In this document: piece after piece, positions 56,725-64,000 of the stretch | Layout of the letters: each line of letters starts with the position of its first letter | How positions within the stretch are numbered: the first letter of the stretch is position 1 | Origin: an uncultured Lachnospiraceae bacterium | GTDB lineage: Bacteria > Bacillota > Clostridia > Lachnospirales > Lachnospiraceae | Length of the DNA: 64,000 bases | Assembly (NCBI GenBank): GCA_947625755.1 | Contig: CANQPJ010000007.1 | Span: forward strand, 56,059 to 120,058 | Direction of reading: 5' to 3' | Notes under the pieces: generated by a model | Database searches by the model: none | What the model was told of the DNA's origin: nothing | What the model saw: only the letters and a program-made list of their open reading frames with translations | Translations under genes and position numbers: made by a program

Positions 56725-56747
56725 GCATTACTGGTATAGGAGAAAAA

Positions 56748-58049
56748 ATGAAAAAAAGAAAATATATGAGGATATTTTTTTCGGCTCTGGTTTTTGCATT
56801 TATGTGCAGTGTATTCACTATTCCTGCGCAGGCAAAAAAGAATGTGACGGTAACACCATCCAGCCTGAATAAAAAAGCAAAAGTACATCACACAGTATAT
56901 GATAAATCTGTAGCACACAGCATGGCGTTAAATGAAATTACAGAAAGTATGAGAAAAGCAGGCGGAGGGAAATTAACTTTGAAAAAAGGCGTATATAATT
57001 TTCAATATTCTGTCTGTATACCAAGTAATGTTACGGTAGTATTTAAAAATGGTGTGGTAATCAATAATATATATAATACGAAGGCACATATTGCCCCTAC
57101 CACGGCACTGTGGCAGTTAGTTCCTAAAAATGCCACATATAAGCCAAAATGTATAGGAAAATATAATGGAACAAAAAATGCAAAATTTATTGCAAAAGGA
57201 AAAGTTATTTTTAACATGAAGAATGTTAGCGGATTGGCAATTATTGCTGTACACTGCCAAAAGATTGAAATATCCGGAATAACGTTTAAAGGCATGAATA
57301 AAAACCATTATATTGAGGTAAATGGTGCAAAGAATGTCAAAATTAAAAACTGCAAATTTGAAAAAGCAAAAGCGGGAACATTAAAAAAATATTATGTGAA
57401 AGAAGCAATTAACATAGATTTAGCAGATCCTCTCACAGGCGGAATTGGAAGTACATGGGCAAAGCAGGATAAAACACCATGTAAGAATATTACAGTGGAG
57501 GGCTGTACTTTTTCCGGTATGAGCAGAGGAGTTGGAACACATAATTATTCCCAAACGAAAAAAGGAAAAAATATATACCATACAGGCATTACAATAAAGA
57601 AAAATACATTTAAAAATCTTTATGATTGTGGTGTATATTTAATGAATTGGAAGAATACTAAAATTATAAATAATAAATTTACGAATTGCGGTAAAGGAAA
57701 CAACTTACCGTATACAAATACTGCACATGCTGTTTCCGGCAGTGGTGTACAGGGTATCCACATTACCGACAATACTTTCACGAAAATAAAGAAAAATCCT
57801 ATTAATTTTAATGGACAGGAGAATGTCGGCAACGCCAGTGGAAAATACAAAAGAATTTATGTATACATTACAAACGAAGAAGCAAAAGAAATGCTGCGTA
57901 ACAAATCTGAAAAGTGTGGTAATGATTCTGCTTTTCCGGGATATGATGTGTTGTACTTTAAAGGGGACGGGCACAGAATACCTGCCAATGCTGTAGGAAT
58001 TAATTTCGAAAAGCAGGAAGTAAATTTTAACATGAAAAAAGGAGAATAA
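56748..58049 (+). CDS. secreted parallel beta-helix protein (pectate-lyase-like fold)
   Basis: 433 residues from ATG 56748, seven bases after AGGAG; an upstream frame to 56718 has no signal. A signal peptide (MKKRKYMRIFF then a hydrophobic core, ending near PAQAKK) directs export. The rest shows repeated right-handed beta-helix coils such as NVTVVFKNGVVI, KIEISGITFKGM, NVKIKNCKFEKA, NITVEGCTFSGM, GITIKKNTFKNL and NTKIINNKFTNCG. This fold occurs in polysaccharide lyases and hydrolases and in adhesins. I see no confident catalytic set. It lies between tpiA and gpmI (two bases from gpmI), an unexpected place for a secreted protein. Confidence 0.8.
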   Translation: MKKRKYMRIFFSALVFAFMCSVFTIPAQAKKNVTVTPSSLNKKAKVHHTVYDKSVAHSMALNEITESMRKAGGGKLTLKKGVYNFQYSVCIPSNVTVVFKNGVVINNIYNTKAHIAPTTALWQLVPKNATYKPKCIGKYNGTKNAKFIAKGKVIFNMKNVSGLAIIAVHCQKIEISGITFKGMNKNHYIEVNGAKNVKIKNCKFEKAKAGTLKKYYVKEAINIDLADPLTGGIGSTWAKQDKTPCKNITVEGCTFSGMSRGVGTHNYSQTKKGKNIYHTGITIKKNTFKNLYDCGVYLMNWKNTKIINNKFTNCGKGNNLPYTNTAHAVSGSGVQGIHITDNTFTKIKKNPINFNGQENVGNASGKYKRIYVYITNEEAKEMLRNKSEKCGNDSAFPGYDVLYFKGDGHRIPANAVGINFEKQEVNFNMKKGE

Positions 58050-58051
58050 TA

Positions 58052-59596
58052 ATGGCAAAAAAACCAGTAGTATTAATGGTCTTAGACGGTTATGGATTAA
58101 ATGAAAGGACAGAGGGAAATGCGATTGCCATGGCAGATACTCCTGTTATGGATAAATTAATGGCAGAATATCCTTTTGTCAAAGGTAATGCGTCCGGAAT
58201 GGCTGTAGGACTTCCTGAAGGACAGATGGGTAATTCTGAAGTAGGTCATATGAATATTGGAGCCGGAAGAATTATCTATCAGGATCTTACAAGAATAACA
58301 AAAGATATTGAAGATGGAACTTTCTTTGAAAATAAAGTATTGCTTAAAGCAATGGATAATTGTAAAAAAAATAATTCAGACCTGCATTTATGGGGCTTGC
58401 TGTCTGATGGCGGTGTACACAGCCATAACACACATCTATATGGATTATTGGAGATGGCAAAGAGAAATGGTCTTGAAAATGTTTATGTTCATGCATTTTT
58501 AGATGGAAGAGATACACCTCCTGCATCCGGTAAAGATTATGTGAAAGAACTGGAAGCAAAGATGCAGGAAATCGGTGTAGGAAAAGTTGCATCATTATCG
58601 GGTCGTTACTATGCAATGGACCGTGACAACAACTGGGACCGTGTGAAGATGGCATATGATTCACTGGTTGCCGGAGAAGGTGTAAAAGCTACCGATGCAG
58701 TACAGGCAATGGAAGATTCTTATGCAAACGATAAGACTGATGAATTTGTGCTTCCGACAGTGATTACAGATGAAAATGGCAAACCACTATCTTTGGTAAA
58801 AAATGGAGATTCTGTTATTTTCTTTAATTTCCGTCCGGATAGGGCAAGAGAATTAACAAGAGCATTTTGTGATGACAAATTTACCGGATTTGACAGAGAG
58901 TTTTTAGATTTAACTTACGTTTGCTTCAAAGATTATGATGAAACAATTCCAAATAAATTAATTGCATTTGAAAAAGAAGAAATCAAAAATACTTTTGGAG
59001 AATTTTTGGCTTCACAGGGAAAGAAACAGTTACGTCTGGCAGAGACAGAAAAATATGCACATGTAACATTTTTCTTTAACGGCGGAGTGGAGGATCCGAA
59101 TGTGGATGAATCCAGACTGCTGGTTAATTCGCCAAAGGATGTCGCAACTTATGATTTGAAACCGGAAATGAGCGCTCCGGAAGTTGGAATGGATTTGGTA
59201 GAGGCGATTAAATCAGACAAATATGATGTTATTATCATTAATTTTGCCAATCCGGATATGGTAGGGCATACCGGCGTTATTTCAGCCGCAGTAAAAGCAG
59301 TTGAGCGCATTGACGGTTTGGTTGGAGAAGCAGTGGAGGCTGTGAAAGAGGTGGACGGCGTATTATTTATCTGCGCTGACCATGGAAATGCGGAAAAGAT
59401 GATTGATTATGAAACCGGCGCACCACATACGGCGCATACAACAAATCCGGTTCCATTCATTTTAGTGAATGCAGATCCATCATGGAAATTAAGAGAAGGT
59501 GGATGTCTGGCAGACATTGCACCGACGCTGATTGAGGTGATGGGATTAGAGCAGCCAAAAGAAATGACAGGTAAATCACTCATTATAAAACCATGA
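58052..59596 (+). CDS. gpmI: 2,3-bisphosphoglycerate-independent phosphoglycerate mutase
   Basis: 514-residue alkaline-phosphatase-fold enzyme with two manganese ions. VLMVLDGYGLNE holds the first metal ligand and GNSEVGHMNIGAGR the catalytic serine. LSGRYYAMDRDNNWDR, FNFRPDRARELTRAF, NFANPDMVGHTG and ADHGNAEKM follow. Converts 3- to 2-phosphoglycerate. AAAGGAG precedes the ATG and overlaps the end of the beta-helix gene. Confidence 0.98.
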   Translation: MAKKPVVLMVLDGYGLNERTEGNAIAMADTPVMDKLMAEYPFVKGNASGMAVGLPEGQMGNSEVGHMNIGAGRIIYQDLTRITKDIEDGTFFENKVLLKAMDNCKKNNSDLHLWGLLSDGGVHSHNTHLYGLLEMAKRNGLENVYVHAFLDGRDTPPASGKDYVKELEAKMQEIGVGKVASLSGRYYAMDRDNNWDRVKMAYDSLVAGEGVKATDAVQAMEDSYANDKTDEFVLPTVITDENGKPLSLVKNGDSVIFFNFRPDRARELTRAFCDDKFTGFDREFLDLTYVCFKDYDETIPNKLIAFEKEEIKNTFGEFLASQGKKQLRLAETEKYAHVTFFFNGGVEDPNVDESRLLVNSPKDVATYDLKPEMSAPEVGMDLVEAIKSDKYDVIIINFANPDMVGHTGVISAAVKAVERIDGLVGEAVEAVKEVDGVLFICADHGNAEKMIDYETGAPHTAHTTNPVPFILVNADPSWKLREGGCLADIAPTLIEVMGLEQPKEMTGKSLIIKP

Positions 59597-59676
59597 AAGG
59601 ACTAGGGTGTAAATCCATTTTGGATTGCATCCTACAAATACAAACAAAATTGTATTTGCAGAATTTGGCACATATT

Positions 59677-60987
59677 ATGACAAAAAAACGAAAACACATC
59701 AAGAAAAATTACAATAAATATCATTCGATATACCATAGAAGAAGACGTCTGAATGTGAAGAGGATTGTTCTCTGTGCAGTGCTGCTGGCAGCAGTTATTT
59801 CTGTGGCGACTACCGGTATTATTGTTCTGGTATCCAATAACAATAAGTCGGTGGAAGTAGTACAGAGTAATGTCAATTCGAAAGAGGGAGAGAGTTTCGA
59901 GGCAGAAACTAAAAAACAGAAAAGCATAAAACCGATAGAGGTTTCAATAGTGGCAGTGGGCGATAATCTGGTCAGTGATTCGGTTTTAGCCACAGCATTG
60001 AGAAACGGTGGTGGAAAGTATGACTTCAGCTCTGTGTTTGAAAAAATGAAGCCGGATTTTCAGGCTGCCGATATTGCCATTATTAATCAGGAGACCATGC
60101 TTGGCGGCAAAAAGTTTGAGTATCAGGGGTATCCGTTATTTAACACACCAAATTCTATGGGACAGGCTGTAATAGACGCAGGATTTGATATTGTGCAATG
60201 CGCATCAAATCATTCTATGGATACAAAAGTAGAAGGAATGCAGCATGCCATAAAATATTGGAAAAAACATAAGGATAAAATTATGATGGCAGGTCTCAAT
60301 GAAAACGAGGAGGCCTATCATACCATTCCAATTTATGAATGCAAAGGAATTAAATTTGCCGTTTTAAATTATACCTACGGACTAAATGGTTTTAAAGTAC
60401 CCGATGAATATTCCTATATAGTCAACTTAATGGATGATAAACACTGGGACAAAGTAAAGTCAGACATTGAAAAAGCAGAAGAAATCGCTGATTTTACCAT
60501 AGTGCTGCCTCATTGGGGACAGGAATATGTTCAGCCTGAACCAACACAGGAACAGAAAAAATGGGCAGCCATGATGGTAGAGGCAGGAGCAGATTTGATT
60601 ATTGGAACCCATCCGCATGTATGTGAAAGAATTAAGTGGCTGAAGGCAGAGAATGGAAATAAAGCCTTGTGTTATTATTCCCTTGGAAATTACACATCCG
60701 GTCAACAGCAGTGGGAGACATTGCTGGGCGGCATGGCAACCCTGACGGTCAGAAAAGATAGCAAAGGTACCAGAATTGTTAAAAAATCAGCCGGAGTTGT
60801 TCCTACAATTAATCATTATGTATGGGGATTGTCAGAAAATGTTGTAAGACAGCAGTATACATACAGATTAACGGATTATTCGGATGCCATGTTAAGAGGA
60901 CATAGTATTCAGTGGTATGACCCGGTTACCTATCAGGATTATGTTGACTTGGCAGATAAGGTTTTTGGAAAATTCATTAAGAAATAG
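59677..60987 (+). CDS. CapA-like (PGA_cap) membrane-anchored protein
   Basis: About 436 residues from ATG 59677. The frame is open from an ATG at 59593, which overlaps the gpmI stop, but that start has no site and its first 28 residues look non-coding. The site before 59677 is also weak, so the start is unsure. A basic N-terminus and one membrane helix (~27-47 from 59677) precede a CapA metallophosphatase-like domain. VAVGDNLVSDSV, NQETMLGG, DIVQCASNHSMD, LPHWGQEYVQPE and IGTHPHVCERI match this family. Relatives act in polyglutamate or capsule synthesis. Role here unknown. Confidence 0.85.
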   Translation: MTKKRKHIKKNYNKYHSIYHRRRRLNVKRIVLCAVLLAAVISVATTGIIVLVSNNNKSVEVVQSNVNSKEGESFEAETKKQKSIKPIEVSIVAVGDNLVSDSVLATALRNGGGKYDFSSVFEKMKPDFQAADIAIINQETMLGGKKFEYQGYPLFNTPNSMGQAVIDAGFDIVQCASNHSMDTKVEGMQHAIKYWKKHKDKIMMAGLNENEEAYHTIPIYECKGIKFAVLNYTYGLNGFKVPDEYSYIVNLMDDKHWDKVKSDIEKAEEIADFTIVLPHWGQEYVQPEPTQEQKKWAAMMVEAGADLIIGTHPHVCERIKWLKAENGNKALCYYSLGNYTSGQQQWETLLGGMATLTVRKDSKGTRIVKKSAGVVPTINHYVWGLSENVVRQQYTYRLTDYSDAMLRGHSIQWYDPVTYQDYVDLADKVFGKFIKK

Positions 60988-61052
60988 TTTGTAAAGATTA
61001 TTGATAAGTTATTAATTCAGCAAAAAAATTTCAGGAATAAAATATAAGGGAT

Positions 61053-61103
61053 AAAAACCTCTCATATGTACAAAATAAATAAAAAGTACATTGGGAGGTT
61101 TTT
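61053..61103 (+). promoter_or_regulatory. hairpin that buries the eno ribosome binding site
   Basis: AAAAACCTC (61053-61061) pairs with GAGGTTTTT (61095-61103), extended by a further TGTAC/GTACA pairing inside. The eno site GGGAGG (61093-61098) lies in the 3' arm, and the ATG begins at the very next base. The hairpin also resembles a terminator for the upstream gene. Confidence 0.75.
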
Positions 61104-62369
61104 ATGTATAGATATTTAAAAATAGTGAATATCAAAGGGAGAGAAGTATTGGATTCCAGAGGTAATCCTACAGTTGAGGCAGAAGTAACCGTAAAGGTGG
61201 ATGGAAAAGCCGGAGAATTGTTTACCGGTAATGCGATTGTACCATCCGGTGCATCTACAGGACAGTTTGAGGCAGTAGAATTAAGAGATGAGGATGACAG
61301 ATATGTAGGAAAAGGAGTCCGTCAGGCAGTAAAAAATATTGATGAGACAATTTTTCCTGCATTAGAAGGGGTTAATGCTTTGAATCAGGAAAAAGTAGAC
61401 CATATTATGATGGAATTGGACAAAACAGATAATAAGGCAAAACTGGGGGCAAATGCAATTCTGGCTGTTTCCATGGCAAATATGAAGGCATGTGCAAAAG
61501 CATTAAAGTTACCTGACTATAAGTATATTGGAGGAATTTGTGCTAATAAAATGCCGATTCCTATGATGAATATTTTAAATGGCGGCGCCCATGCATCCAA
61601 CAATATTGATGTGCAGGAGTTTATGATTCTGCCTGTTGGGGCTTGCTGTTTTAAGGAAGGTTTAAGGTGGTGCGCTGAAGTTTACGACAGTTTAAAGAAA
61701 ATATTAAAGAAAAGCAAATTGTCCATAGCGGTAGGAGATGAAGGGGGATTTGCCCCTGATTTATCCGGCGAAGAGGAAGCATTGGATATGATTGTAGAGG
61801 CGATTGACAAGGCAGGATATAAACCGGGAGAAGATTTCAAAATATCATTGGATGTAGCAGCATCTGAATGGAAAGGCGACAAAACGGGAGAATACCTGAT
61901 GCCAAAGAAAAATCAAAAGTATTCCACAGAGGATTTAATCAGCATGTGGAAAAATCTTGTAGAAAAATATCCGATATTTTCGATTGAAGACCCACTGGAC
62001 GAAGAGGACTGGGAAGGTTGGAAAAAAATTACTTTTGAACTGGGCTCGCGCGTCAGACTGGTAGGAGACGACTTATTTGTGACGAATGTAAAGAGATTAA
62101 CGCGGGGAATTGAGGAGCATAGTGCCAATGCCATATTGATTAAACCAAACCAGATAGGAAGTGTTTCAGAGACAATCAAAGCGGTACAGATGGCACAGAA
62201 CGAAGGATTTATTGCTATCATGTCTCATCGTTCCGGAGAGAGCGAGGATACAACCATTGCCGATTTAGCAGTGGCGCTGAATACCGGTTATATCAAAACC
62301 GGAGCGCCATGCAGAGGCGAGCGGACTGCAAAATATAATCAATTGTTACGAATTGAGGAAATGTTGTAG
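61104..62369 (+). CDS. eno: enolase
   Basis: 421-residue enolase, which dehydrates 2-phosphoglycerate to phosphoenolpyruvate. [17 protein letters not shown] confirms the N-terminus. [13 protein letters not shown], the metal and catalytic motifs ([42 protein letters not shown]) and [17 protein letters not shown] are present. The start codon directly follows a hairpin. It is the last gene of the glycolytic run, followed by a strong terminator. Confidence 0.98.
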   Translation: MYRYLKIVNIKGREVLDSRGNPTVEAEVTVKVDGKAGELFTGNAIVPSGASTGQFEAVELRDEDDRYVGKGVRQAVKNIDETIFPALEGVNALNQEKVDHIMMELDKTDNKAKLGANAILAVSMANMKACAKALKLPDYKYIGGICANKMPIPMMNILNGGAHASNNIDVQEFMILPVGACCFKEGLRWCAEVYDSLKKILKKSKLSIAVGDEGGFAPDLSGEEEALDMIVEAIDKAGYKPGEDFKISLDVAASEWKGDKTGEYLMPKKNQKYSTEDLISMWKNLVEKYPIFSIEDPLDEEDWEGWKKITFELGSRVRLVGDDLFVTNVKRLTRGIEEHSANAILIKPNQIGSVSETIKAVQMAQNEGFIAIMSHRSGESEDTTIADLAVALNTGYIKTGAPCRGERTAKYNQLLRIEEML

Positions 62370-62386
62370 ATTATAATATTGATTTC

Positions 62387-62432
62387 AAAAAAAGATGTCC
62401 CAAAAGTTTAATTTTTGCGGACATCTTTTTTT
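62387..62432 (+). terminator. eno terminator
   Basis: AAAAAAAGATGTCC pairs with GGACATCTTTTTTT, with CAAAA/TTTTG pairing inside, followed by a T run. Confidence 0.9.
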
Positions 62433-62514
62433 GATTTTGCAAATCTTTAGGTACAGAAAGGCATAAAAAGCAGAAAATATTACAAAGCACATGCTAACAG
62501 TGACGATTTCCTGA

Positions 62515-62790
62515 ACCTTTACATATACATTTCTCTATTCCAACAAAAAATATATGTAATGCATCGTCAACTATCGCACATTTTTAATATTTATACATAT
62601 ATATTTCTTTACTTTAGTAAAAAGATATATGTAATTACTTGCCATGCACCACGCATTTTTGATATTTTTACATATATGTTTCCCGCTTCATAAAAATAAT
62701 ATATGTAATCCATCGTCATGTACCACGCATTTATAATATATATACATATATATTTTTCACTTTGACAAAAAATATATGTAACGCACTGCT
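62515..62790. repeat. second array of the 74-bp hairpin unit (four copies)
   Basis: ACATATA cores at 62521, 62595, 62670 and 62744 give spacings of 74, 75 and 74. Each copy has a reverse ATATATGTAA arm whose start lies 31, 32, 31 and 30 bases after the forward arm's start (arms begin at 62519/62550, 62593/62625, 62668/62699 and 62742/62772). Outside the arms the sequence resembles the other copies in this array (CATCGTC...CACGCATTT) but not those of the 16.8-kb array. It occupies most of the 549-bp gap between eno and the ECF sigma gene. I see nothing else in that gap apart from the eno terminator. Confidence 0.9.
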
Positions 62791-62918
62791 ATAAAAGTGT
62801 TCCCCCGATATTTTGATAGCAAAGTGTATTTATATTTTTTCTTGTAATGTGATATTTTTCTTTTCTCAATTGTTATTATATTAGAAAGATCTTTCGACAG
62901 TAACCAGGAGGCACAAAA

Positions 62919-63410
62919 GTGGAGTCAGAAAAATACATCGAAGCAGTAGAACGGTATGCCGGTTCAGTTTATCGTATTGCTGTCAGCTATTGTAAAAATC
63001 AATGTGATGCAGAAGATGTAGTGCAAAATACTTTTTTAAAACTGCTGCAATATAATGGAAAATTTAATGACGAGGAACATGTCAGAAAATGGCTGTTTCG
63101 TGTGGCAATCAATGAAGCAAAAAATATGTGCACATCTTTCTGGAAAAAACGAGTGATTCCATTAGAGGAATCCGCGAAGGTTTCAGAGATACAATTTGAA
63201 ACCAGTGATCAGGAAAATTTGTATGATGCTGTGATGAGTCTGGGAGAAAAATATAGAATTGTAGTCCACTTATACTATTATGAGGGATATTCTATCAAAG
63301 AAATTTCAGAGATTATGAAAATCAAAGAAACAACTATTCAGACCAGACTGATGAGAGCAAGGGCAGAGCTTAAAAATAAGTTAAAGGAGGATCTGGCGGA
63401 TGAAAAATAA
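62919..63410 (+). CDS. ECF-type RNA polymerase sigma factor
   Basis: 163 residues starting at GTG 62919 with AGGAGG 6-11 bases upstream. Region 2 (YRIAVSYCKNQCDAEDVVQNTFLKLL) and region 4 (GYSIKEISEIMKIKETTIQTRL) are clear (shown in part). No region 3, so it is an extracytoplasmic-function factor. The following gene overlaps by 11 bases and encodes a membrane protein, the usual anti-sigma pair. Target genes unknown. Confidence 0.92.
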   Translation: MESEKYIEAVERYAGSVYRIAVSYCKNQCDAEDVVQNTFLKLLQYNGKFNDEEHVRKWLFRVAINEAKNMCTSFWKKRVIPLEESAKVSEIQFETSDQENLYDAVMSLGEKYRIVVHLYYYEGYSIKEISEIMKIKETTIQTRLMRARAELKNKLKEDLADEK

Positions 63411-63891
63411 TTTATATAAAGAGACGTTTGAACAAATAAAATTATCAGAAGAATGTTTGAGAAAGGTGAAGAATATGGAATTTAATGAAAAAAAGGAAAA
63501 GAAGTTTCGCGTGAGATTTGCTGCGGTGGCAGTAGTAGTTCTGGGTATATTTGCATGTGGCAATATTATCACTTATGCAGCTACAGGAAATAATCTGGTA
63601 AAACAGATCTCCGTGAGTATTGACGGAGAAAAAAAGACAGAGGAACTTATCACAAATCCGGATGGTTCTTATGAATATGATTATACGGGTAAAGATGGTG
63701 CAGAATATGAATTTCGAGTAGAACCCGGAAAAACAGAGGAAGAGTTTGACTTTGATTATAATATTAATACAAAAAAAGATGAAGTAGAGATGATAATCAA
63801 GGAAAAAGAGACAGAAGTGGAAAAACAAATTAAGGAAAAACCAACAGAGAAGCATGATTTTCAACCGGAAGAGACAGAAAAAGATAAGTAA
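63400..63891 (+). CDS. probable anti-sigma factor, single-span membrane protein
   Basis: 163 residues. ATG at 63400 lies inside the end of the sigma gene, behind AAGGAGG at 63385-63391. A short cytoplasmic part (~1-38) with FEQIKLSEECLRKVKNM is suited to bind the sigma factor. A membrane helix (~39-60, FAAVAVVVLGIFACGNIITYA) follows, then an outside domain (~65-120) and a very acidic/lysine repetitive tail (KEKETEVEKQIKEKPTEK). It lacks a zinc-binding HxxxCxxC motif. The gene ends within the window. The role is inferred from the overlap with the sigma gene. Confidence 0.7.
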   Translation: MKNNLYKETFEQIKLSEECLRKVKNMEFNEKKEKKFRVRFAAVAVVVLGIFACGNIITYAATGNNLVKQISVSIDGEKKTEELITNPDGSYEYDYTGKDGAEYEFRVEPGKTEEEFDFDYNINTKKDEVEMIIKEKETEVEKQIKEKPTEKHDFQPEETEKDK

Positions 63892-64000
63892 AAAACGAAC
63901 AGAGAATGATGATAATCTATAACGCTGACTTGTAAAAGTAAATTCCGTGTGAAAGATTAAATTCCACTTACGTTAAAAAAACAGTTGAAATTTCTAAATT

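Noticed and set aside
59593..59676. Start of the CapA-like gene at 59593
   Set aside because: No ribosome binding site; the first 28 codons cover small inverted repeats (AATCCA/TGGATT and ACAAATACAA/TTGTATTTGC) and give a cysteine-rich stretch unlike the family's N-terminus. Not fully excluded.
63445..63864. 139-codon reverse-strand frame inside the anti-sigma gene
   Set aside because: Phe/Ile-rich shadow of a Lys/Glu-rich forward gene without its own start signal.

Overview
The window looks like chromosomal DNA of a low-GC, anaerobic, spore-forming Firmicute, most likely a butyrate-producing member of the Lachnospiraceae. The evidence is AT-rich sequence, strong AGGAGG-type ribosome binding sites, the spoIIA and spoVA sporulation genes with spoVB, a T-box in front of valS, a complete acetyl-CoA to butyryl-CoA operon (thl-crt-hbd-bcd-etfB-etfA), and butyrate kinase plus phosphotransbutyrylase. 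The genus cannot be fixed from the sequence alone; buk/ptb would fit Coprococcus- or Butyrivibrio-like organisms better than Roseburia-like ones.

Layout. 0-3.6 kb: three uncharacterised genes (a 5'-truncated large protein, an actin/Hsp70-like ATPase and a TPR protein). 3.6-8.3 kb: T-box-controlled valS, a 47-residue protein and a zinc-ribbon/TPR membrane protein. 8.3-8.6 kb: a noncoding block with a long perfect hairpin and two 80-bp GC-rich repeats. 8.6-15.1 kb: spoIIAA-spoIIAB-sigF and spoVAA to spoVAE, with the spoVA genes split by a reverse-strand putP. 15.3-16.7 kb: gdhA. 16.8-17.35 kb: seven tandem 74-bp hairpin units. 17.5-21.5 kb: an accessory patch (a three-gene cassette ending in a secreted basic protein, a leader/attenuator with a short HolA-like gene, a 61-residue protein, and the remnant of a PD-(D/E)XK transposase). 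21.6-36.2 kb: mostly housekeeping genes (a class A PBP, YigZ family, typA, tRNA-Arg, thiN, a TPP riboswitch with thiT, rluF, ligA, an ACP-like protein, ilvE, DUF975). 36.3-42.5 kb: the butyrate operon. 42.6-53.2 kb: an AI-2E family protein, buk and ptb (reverse), a heterodimeric ABC exporter, spoVB (reverse), a cysteine desulfurase and a PHP phosphatase (reverse). 53.4-62.4 kb: a glycolytic run gap-pgk-tpiA-[secreted beta-helix]-gpmI-[CapA-like]-eno, with marked RNA hairpins between genes. 62.5-62.8 kb: a second array of the 74-bp hairpin unit. 62.9-63.9 kb: an ECF sigma factor and its probable anti-sigma partner.

How it works together. Lower glycolysis (gap to eno) yields pyruvate and then acetyl-CoA. 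The thl-etfA operon reduces two acetyl-CoA to butyryl-CoA, with Bcd/Etf as the electron-bifurcating step. Ptb and Buk then convert butyryl-CoA to butyrate with ATP formation. The spoIIA operon controls sigma-F in the forespore, and spoVA encodes the dipicolinic acid channel.

The strongest unexplained signal is the pair of 74-bp hairpin arrays about 45 kb apart. They share an inverted TTACATATAT/ATATATGTAA motif at nearly constant spacing, while the intervening sequence differs between arrays. Family names are given from memory of the families; no database search was possible.
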